Assembly: GCA_025765615.1 (NCBI GenBank)
Contig: JAIVFJ010000005.1
Span: 620,001-684,000 of the forward strand
From: Zopfochytrium polystomum
Taxonomy: Eukaryota > Chytridiomycota > Chytridiomycetes > Chytridiales > Chytridiaceae
Direction of reading: 5' to 3'
Length of the DNA: 64,000 nt
Shown: positions 57,410 to 64,000 of the stretch, piece by piece
Layout of the letters: the number at the start of each line of letters is the position of its first letter
Numbering within the stretch: position 1 is the first letter of the stretch
Notes under the pieces: model-generated
Database searches by the model: none
What the model was told of the DNA's origin: nothing
The model's input: only the letters and a program-made list of their open reading frames with translations
Translations under genes and position numbers: made by a program

Positions 57410-59610
57410 GGGGCAATTCCCTGGACCCTCCTCCAAGCAGCCCCTGTTTCATCACCACCACCAGCACCACAAACACCTCAGATTCCAAGCTCCACCAACT
57501 CACCATGGATGTCAAGATTCAACTCTCACCCAAGTCAACCATCACAACCAAGGCCCTTATCGACTCTGGATCATCCTGCAACATCATTGATGCCACCCTT
57601 GCCAAGTCTTGTGCCATTCCCACAATCAAGAAATCCACACCCCTCAAGGTCCACTTTGCCAATCATGCTCTGTTCAAGGAAATCAGCCATGAAACCAAGC
57701 TAAACCTCCACATCCAAGACTTTCCACCATCCATGGTCAACCTGGAAGTATTGGATCTTGGCTCACCCACATTCTCTGTCATCCTGGGATTACCATGGCT
57801 GCAAGCCCAGAACCCTGCCATTGATTGGGTCACTGGTCAAGTCCAACCTCCACCAATTGGAACAGTCACCCAAAACTCAAGTCAAGCCCCCAAGTCTCAT
57901 GCTCTCAAGCCCTTGATTCAAGATTCACAGCCAGCCAAGACTCAAGTTCCACAGTTCACAGTTCACAGTCAAGATTCAAGTAGAGCTCATAGAGCTCACA
58001 GTCATGGCCAAGTCTGTAGTTCACAGAACCCACAGTCAAAGATTCAAGTACCACAGTTTACAGTCCAAATTCAAGATTCAAGTTCCACAGCTCACAGTCT
58101 TTGCCAAGAACAGAACCCTCAGTCAAAGATTCAAGAATCACAATCCCCAGTCAAGAATTCAAGCCCCACTGCTGATGAGCACAGAAGGACAGACCTTGCA
58201 CCTGAAGGGGGAGATGGTTTCACCCCACCATCCAAGGCACACCTTTCACTGCTTCCTGACAGTGTGTGGGCCCATGCTATTTCCAAGGACCCCAAGCCTC
58301 ACAAGATTCAAATCAGCCAAGAGGAGGAAAAACTTGAGATACTCAAGACAAGGCATGATGCAGCAACAGCTGGACACCCAGGAGAGCACAAGACATATGA
58401 GCTTGTTTCCAGAGACTTCTACTGGCCAGGCATGAGGAAGTACATCAAGAACTATGTCAGCAGCTGTGAAACCTGTCAAAGAAACAAATCCAGCAGACAC
58501 AAGCCCTATGGACTTCTGGAGCCCCTCCCAATTGCCATCAGCCCTTGGTCATCAATATCCATGGACTTCATTGTGAAACTGCCCCCATCCCACGGATTTG
58601 ACTCTATCCTTGTTGTCATCTGCAGAAGGACAAAGTTGGCCCATTTTATCCCCTGCACTGAGAATATAGATGCACAAGGAACAGCAGACCTGTTTTTGCA
58701 GCACATATTCAGGCTCCATGGGCTGCCTCAGTCAATCATCAGTGACAGAGGACCTCAGTTCAGATCTCAATTTTGGAAAGCACTCACAGCAGCCCTTGGA
58801 ATCAAGTCTTAACTGTCAACTGCTTATCACCCTCAGACTGATGGACAAACAGAAAGAACAAACCAGACTCTGGAGCAGTATTTGAGGTGCTATGTCAGCT
58901 ATCAACAGGATGATTGGCCCACCCTCCTTCCGCTGGCAGAATTTGCTCTCAACAATTCTCTTCACTCAAGCACCCAGCTATCTCCTTTCTTTGCAACCTA
59001 TGGCTTCAATCCAAGAGGAGATCTTCTGGGACAAGAGACCCTATCCAATGTCCAAGCTCCTGCTGTGGCTTCACACTTGCATAAGCTCAAGATCATCAGC
59101 ACCTTCCTGGACTCCACCCTGAAGCAAGCCCAAGAAGATGCCTCAAGATTCGCCAACACTCACAGAATGGACCATGACCTTGCTGTGGGTCAGCAAGTTT
59201 GGCTTCTGAGGAAGAACTTGCAGACCAAAAGATCAAGTCCCAAGCTAGACAACGTCAAGTTGGGACCTTTCAAGATCTTGGAGCAAATCAATCCCGTCAC
59301 CTTCAAGCTGGATCTCCCTGCATCCATGAAGATCCACCCAGTTTTCCATGTCAGCCTTTTGGAGAAGTTTGTGGCCAATTCCATTCCAGGCAGAGTTGTT
59401 CCTCCTCCTCCTCCAGTTGAGGTAGAAGGTGAAGAGGAATTTGAGGTTGAACAAATCTTGGATGCCAAGTGGTTTGGAAGGACACTCAAGTTCCTTGTTA
59501 AGTGGAAAGGTTACTCAGATGCTGACAACACCTGGGAACCTGAGTCAAACCTCACTCACTGCCAAGAATTCAAGACCAGGTACCCCCACCAAGTTGCAGA
59601 AGAGGCATAA
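57325..59610 (+). pseudogene. chromovirus Pol remnant: protease, integrase, chromodomain; no RT
   Basis: One frame, open except for a TAA at 58810-58812. The aspartic protease has ALIDSGSSCNIID and VILGLPWLQAQNPAIDW. It is followed not by a polymerase but by about 150 residues of Gln/Ser-rich repeats (57850-58200), then the HHCC zinc-binding region (TRHDAATAGHPGEHKTY...CETCQRNK). The integrase core begins MDFIVKLP (first Asp) and ISDRGPQFRSQFW (second Asp), with the third acidic residue after the stop, in the DWPTLLPLAEFALNN region context. A GPF motif (KLGPFKILEQIN) and a chromodomain (EVEQILDAKWFGRTLKFLVK, then WKGYSDADNTWEPE) end the frame at 59610. The stop interrupts the integrase core just before STAYHPQTDGQTER. 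Confidence 0.88.
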
Positions 59611-59620
59611 AAGGGGGAGA
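59609..59620 (+). other. polypurine tract
   Basis: AAAAGGGGGAGA, three bases before the 3' LTR start, the expected plus-strand primer site. Confidence 0.75.
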
Positions 59621-59623
59621 TGA

Positions 59624-61387
59624 TGTTATGAATCACCCTCTGGAAACCTCTGGAACCTTCTAGAACATTCCTTCATGGAACCTTGTGGAACCTTCTGGAA
59701 CCTTCTTTGCTTTCCTGACTTGTCTTGTTGTCATTGGTATCATTGGTATCATTGTATTACTAATTGCTCTTTCTGGAACTTTCTTTGAGTCTTGACAAGG
59801 AACACTCTCAAAAGGTATAAAAGGGGGATGTGTGAGACTACACTGAGGTCTCAGTGATAAAGTCTAGGATTTTATTCGCAAAAACAAGCGTACCTGTCAT
59901 AAAACTGCAAGAATCGGGACCCCTATTATTGCTCCCGGTTCTTTAGTTTCCAAGGCGTTATCAAAGTGTATTTGCGGCTAACCCGTCTTTATTATTGGGT
60001 CTGCTTTTACTACTTTCGTCTTAACAGTTTCCGTTGCACCAGGGTTTTCTCAACATATTTTCTTTTTCAGTGACTAACGGAGACTGCCCGACTGCCTAGG
60101 GATGGGGTGCCTGACAGGCTGTACCCCAAGCCCGCCTAATTTATTATTTATTTTTGGCACTTGTACATACACACATAGGGTTGGGGGGGACTTGGAGCAT
60201 TTGTGGTGGATGCTCCAAGTCAGGGGGGTTGACTTGTCAATTTTCTCTCTCTCTGTTTTGGGCCATTTCTCTTTTTCCTTTTTTCTTCAATCTGATTTCT
60301 GTCCATTGGCACCAATACAGAGTCCCTTCAAATCCATCTGGCTCGCAAAGGTGAGGGTAGTGAGAGATGGTACACACCCGGGTGTGTACATGGTCCCTTT
60401 GTGGGGCTCCTCTTAAGGGGCCGTGGGTGGGGAATGCAGCTGGCCCCACCAGCGACTGTGTGACATTGCTGGCTCTGTGTTGGAGTGAGGATCCCTGGCG
60501 CTTGCCTGCTGCGACGACAGTGGTGGTGGTGGTGACGACGACGGCGCCGTTGTCCCCACCTTCCCGTCCCCGCGAGGGTGTTGGTGGCTGCGCCCGGTGC
60601 AGCCCCCGACACCTGAGAGTTTGATCTACAAGCGCCTGCCTCGGTCCCATTGCTGTGAGGGTGAGATGTGTGAGTACGAGTGCGATGCGATAAAGCCCGT
60701 TGGTCGAGTGATCGTGCCGACGCAGCCCGGCGGGGTGCGTGTACGATCGCAGGTGTTTCTGCGTGCGAGCTCCCTGCTGGCGACCTTCCGACCCCTACAT
60801 AGTCGACTCCCTTCTCTCTCTCCCCCCCGTCGCTGGCGACGACGAGGGCTCCCGCAGCACCGTCTGCGACGAGGGGCGCTAGGTCGTGCCCTGTCCGTCC
60901 CGTCGCTATTAACCGCTCCTGTTGTATTTGAGATTAGGTTCCTGAGATAAAAACCCCCGTTTCCCTCTTCTCTCTCTTTATTCTGCGGTTGTGTTGCGCC
61001 CTCGGGAGTGCCCTTCCGTTTCCCCTCGCATCGGCCCGCGGCCACGCGAGTAATCGGTGCTCCAGCACCGATCCTTCAGAGGATTGTCCCTCTGAATGTT
61101 CATTCTTTGTGTTTGAGACCCCTGTTAGGCAGATCAGTAGGGATACTTCGTGGACTAGGCAAGTAGTAGGGTTGAAACACCCCCAAGACAACAGCCCAAT
61201 AAAGTTAGTTTTAGCCTATTATTTGCTTTCCCTCACTCCAGGGCCCAGATCCCAGGGTCAAAGGAGTGAGTATAGTCTCACAGATGGGGGGCCTGTCCCA
61301 TCCCTCAAGTGAATTATTGTTTCCAATACAATCATCACTCCTCTCAGTTCCTTGTCTGCCTTGTCCTGTCCTGCCCTGTTCCTGACA
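59624..61387 (+). repeat. 3' LTR of the chromovirus, interrupted
   Basis: The two LTR parts are 59624-59830 and 61287-61387, separated by the inserted element and its GATG duplication. The pentamer array is shorter here (eleven units, 59652-59706, one mutated to CTTGT). Apart from that and a few substitutions it matches the 5' LTR. Confidence 0.9.
59831..61282 (+). mobile_element. 1.45-kb LTR-like repeat, copy 2 (nested)
   Basis: Ends TGTGAGACTA and TAGTCTCACA are a perfect 10-bp inverted pair. Flanks are a perfect 4-bp duplication GATG (59827-59830, 61283-61286), and the uninterrupted 5' LTR shows a single GATG at the matching place. The interior has no long conserved frame. It holds a run of pyrimidine-rich and GC-rich sequence, and AATAAAG at 61199. 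Copies at 36588-37935 (inverted) and 39580-39905 (partial) belong to the same family. Confidence 0.88.
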
Positions 61388-61392
61388 CATAT

Positions 61393-61526
61393 CATCATCA
61401 TGTATCAATAATTCATACAGAGTTTTTTTCTCTTTCTCTCCAAGTTGGGGAGAAGGACCACCCACAAACACACATCTCCACTTCATTCACTCCTTCCATT
61501 CACTCACTCAGAGTAGACTGTTTACA
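61393..61526. other. spacer between chromovirus and piggyBac sequence
   Basis: A short stretch with TCACTCACTCA and TTTCTCTTTCTCTCC runs. Nothing else seen. Confidence 0.4.
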
Positions 61527-62006
61527 GAAAGGGCTTTCTGTTGGTACCTTTTCACCTTGTTTTACCCAATCTAGACAAATACTAATTGCAACAAAACTGC
61601 AGATGTGCCAATGGCGGCATGCCTTTTCTCCTATTAGTGGACTGATGTAAAAACTCCACCAAAGTCTTTCAAAATTTGCATACTACTCCGAAAATGGACA
61701 TGAAATAAAATGGCTTAAGTGACTATGACTCCAATTTTTTTTTTCTATGATGATTCTGGTGAGCAAAAGTTGGAAAAACAAAGAATAAAGGTCACTGATA
61801 ACTGAATTTCGAAATGTGACACATTTGGGTGTTTTGCAACTTACACCACACTTGCAAAAACAAAGTTACACAACTACTTACTTGGCAACAAAGACTGTTT
61901 TGGACAAGGGCTCCCTGATGATGTGGCTGTTTCTCCTTTAATGTTTTGATGAAGATTTGGTCCATTATGTAGGGTTATGAATGACCATGGAGCCACTTAC
62001 TGTTGT
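61527..62006. mobile_element. older piggyBac-family fragment
   Basis: About 480 bp highly similar to 62134-62620, the region just inside the terminus of the adjacent piggyBac copy, and in the same orientation. It lacks a terminus of its own on the left and ends at the TTAA used by the newer copy. Confidence 0.78.
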
Positions 62007-64000
62007 TTAACCCTTTAAGGGTCGGTGCCACCGTGCCACATGCGGCACAATGACCCTCAAAGTTGTCCCATACCTAACTTCTGCACTGATTTGACTTTTG
62101 TGATGAAACTAGAACCAGCACGTTCAGAATTGAAAGGGCTTTCTGTTGGAACCTTTTCACCTTGTTTCACCCAATCTAGACAAATAGTAATTGCAACAAA
62201 ACTGCAGCCGTGCCAATGGCGGCACGCCTTTTCTCATATTAGTGGACTGATGTAAAAACTGCACCAAAGTCTTTCAAAATTTGCGTACTACTCCAAAAAT
62301 GGACATGAAATAAAATGGCTTAAGTGACTATGGCTCCAATTTTTTTTTTCTATGATGATTCTGTTGAGCAAAAGTTGGAAAAACGAAGAAAAAGGTCAGT
62401 GATAAATGAATTTCGAAATGTGACACATTTGGATGTTTTGCAACTTGCACCACACTTGCAAAAACAAAGATACACAACTACTTACTTAGTAACAAAGACT
62501 GTTTTGGATAAGGGCTCTCTGATGATGCTGGCTGTTTGCTCCTTTAATTGAGTTTTGATGAAGATTTGGTCCATTATGTAGGGGGCACTTTTGAATGGTC
62601 ATGGAGTCACTTACTGTCGTTTTAGCAATCCCAGCATTCTCCAAATGAGACCAAATTTACACAGCGCATAGCAAAATGACTTAGCTTCAAAATCTTGCTT
62701 TTTATTTGAATTTTTTATTGATAAATCTGGCCACAAAAAATTTTGAAAGAATTAATTGATTTTAGGGGTCATTGACAGTATCCATGATGGATGCAAAATC
62801 CGCTACGAAGATATCCTTTGCTTTCCTTTTTTGACAGGTTGCCCCTCAGCATTGTCAAACGCCTTTCTTTTGATCATATCAAAAGTTCCACTGCCAAAAA
62901 TATGATCAGAGAAACACTTTCCAACACAAAATCCAATGTGGCATTGTGCACAGATAGTGAAGTCCTTTGTCCTGGATTTGCAGGGCAACCTTGGCATCAA
63001 ACACGCTCCAACAATGTTCCAGGAGGTGCATCCTCCAATGTAAATGGATAAAATTCACGCCCATAGTAGTGAACTGGAATGTGATAGCCCAGGGTGATTT
63101 TGCTTGCTTGAGCCCGTGTGGTACAAGGGGCCAGTGCACCAATACCACCAGTAGCTACTTGAGCATTCACAGCAGACTGGTCCCTTCCAAACAGTTGCAA
63201 TGCAAGCTGAAGACGAAAATCCTTTGTGGAAATGTCACCTGACAGCCCAGCAGATTTCTGCACCTTTTGGTAAACAACATGTGCATTGACCAGACAGGCA
63301 TCCAATGCAAACGTCCTTGTTTTATGAGCAACACTGCAGGTTGCAATCATCTGATCAGCTCTGTCCACACCACCCATGAACTTGTTATTCAACAACAAGG
63401 CTTTTGGGACAAACACCTCTGAGTCTTTTGCCTTTGTCTCTTCATTCCATCGAACAACTGAGGAGAGATTGTGACTATCACAGGTGGAGATCATGTGGAA
63501 GACCTTCTTATCAGAGAATCCAATCGCAGTGATAAGAGCATCACCATATGGAAGAATCCCCTTTGGTGAGTTCCCTGCTTTGCATTTTTTGCAACTTTTG
63601 CCCTATCAGGAAAGCTTTTTCGATGAATTCGAGTTGTTCCACGCAAATAGGTTTTCCAATCAAGCAACTCTTTTGCAAGCTCAATGCTTGTAAAGTAATT
63701 GTCTGCATGAACTGTTCGATAAACTCCCCCCAGCCCAGCCATCAGTCGCAGGATGATGTTTCCTCCGAGTCCTCCAGCACTAACCCCTCCTGACTGAGAG
63801 CCTGCATCCAAAGTCTTTCCAGAATAAACCTCAAATTTGTAAATTTATCCACTTTCCGGATCAGCCAAGGCCCAAATCTTGATGCCCCACTTGACTGGCT
63901 TATTTGGAGAGTACTGCTTGATTCCAAGACGTCCTTTGAACGAGATCATCATCTCATCAATAGAAACATTTGGGCCAAGTTCATAGAGACTTTGAAAACT
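62007..64000. mobile_element. piggyBac-family transposon, truncated by the window end
   Basis: TTAA at 62007-62010, then the terminus CCCTTTAAGGGTCGGTGCC with an internal GTGCCAC...GTGCCAC...GGCAC repeat. Noncoding sequence follows to about 62800, then a minus-strand transposase frame to the window edge. The other terminus lies outside. Confidence 0.85.
62803..64000 (-). pseudogene. piggyBac-like transposase, broken
   Basis: Reads leftwards. It includes SIDEMMISFKGRLGIKQY with the catalytic Asp region, KPVKWGIKIWALAD, GKTLDAG, then the second catalytic Asp in VHADNYFTSIELAKEL with YLRGTTRIHRK. Next come MGGVDRADQMI with its Asp and a C-terminal cysteine-rich zinc-binding end (FTICAQCHIGFCVGKCFSDH). 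Lesions are an in-frame TAA at about 63848, a frameshift near 63560 (between TKG and the ITAIGFSDKK segment) and another near 63005 before the cysteine-rich end. The N-terminal part lies beyond the window. It is inactive as it stands. Confidence 0.85.

Larger units (their letters stand above)
56093..61387 (+). mobile_element. Ty3/gypsy chromovirus lacking RT and RNase H
   Basis: Flanked by a perfect 5-bp duplication CATAT (56088-56092 and 61388-61392). LTRs start TGTTATGAATC and end CTGACA. Between them are gag, then a pol remnant with protease, zinc-binding integrase, integrase core, GPY/F motif and chromodomain. No reverse transcriptase or RNase H is encoded. A polypurine tract (59609-59620) precedes the 3' LTR. 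The 3' LTR is split by a 1452-bp insertion. Without it the element is 3839 bp, well short of a full-length chromovirus. Confidence 0.92.

Noticed and set aside
60102..60950. Open frames inside the LTR-like repeat copy 2 (60102-60416, 60597-60950 and antisense)
   Set aside because: Not kept open in the inverted copy at 36588-37935 and without any domain, so treated as noncoding.

Overview
The window is nuclear DNA from a eukaryote with compact, intron-bearing genes (introns mostly 40-120 nt, GT-AG, one apparent GC-AG). The gene set (NSE4, p23/Sba1, ATP10, DHX29, SLC35C2-type transporter, P5B ATPase, carnitine acetyltransferase, PRMT3, an exostosin-type GT64 domain and a BK/Slo-like K+ channel) together with Ty3/gypsy chromodomain and piggyBac elements suggests an early-diverging, probably zoosporic (chytrid-like) fungus. 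No rRNA or marker gene is present, so the lineage is an inference. All multi-exon models were assembled by hand from splice signals, reading phase and family conservation.

Left part (1-36.1 kb) is gene-dense and almost repeat-free. NSE4 (-) and p23 (+) diverge from a 130-bp spacer. ATP10 (+) follows p23. Two single-pass membrane proteins with no clear family (4880-7246 and 9026-10078, both +) flank an uncharacterised minus-strand gene (7524-8833). A C2H2 zinc-finger regulator (10778-13574) follows. An SLC35C2-like transporter (-) and DHX29 (+) form a second divergent pair. Then come a 1527-aa unknown protein, a small mitochondrial-like protein, a 1259-aa disordered protein with repeated IPKP motifs, and a complete P5B-type ATPase.

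From 36.1 to 40.2 kb is a gene-poor, pyrimidine-rich block. It contains one complete and one truncated copy of a TG...CA-bounded, 1.35-1.45-kb LTR-like repeat and degenerate coding remnants.

From 40.2 to 54.7 kb four substantial genes lie on the minus strand: carnitine acetyltransferase, PRMT3, a 1201-aa protein joining three glycosyltransferase-like domains, and a BK/Slo-like potassium channel.

The right end (55.7-64 kb) is a nest of transposons. A Ty3/gypsy chromovirus has 5-bp target duplications and a chromodomain but no reverse transcriptase or RNase H. Its 5' LTR carries a 100-bp array of heat-shock-element pentamers upstream of a TATA box. A second copy of the 1.45-kb LTR-like repeat is inserted in its 3' LTR just past the TATA box. 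Beyond it a broken piggyBac copy sits in an older copy of the same family and runs off the window.
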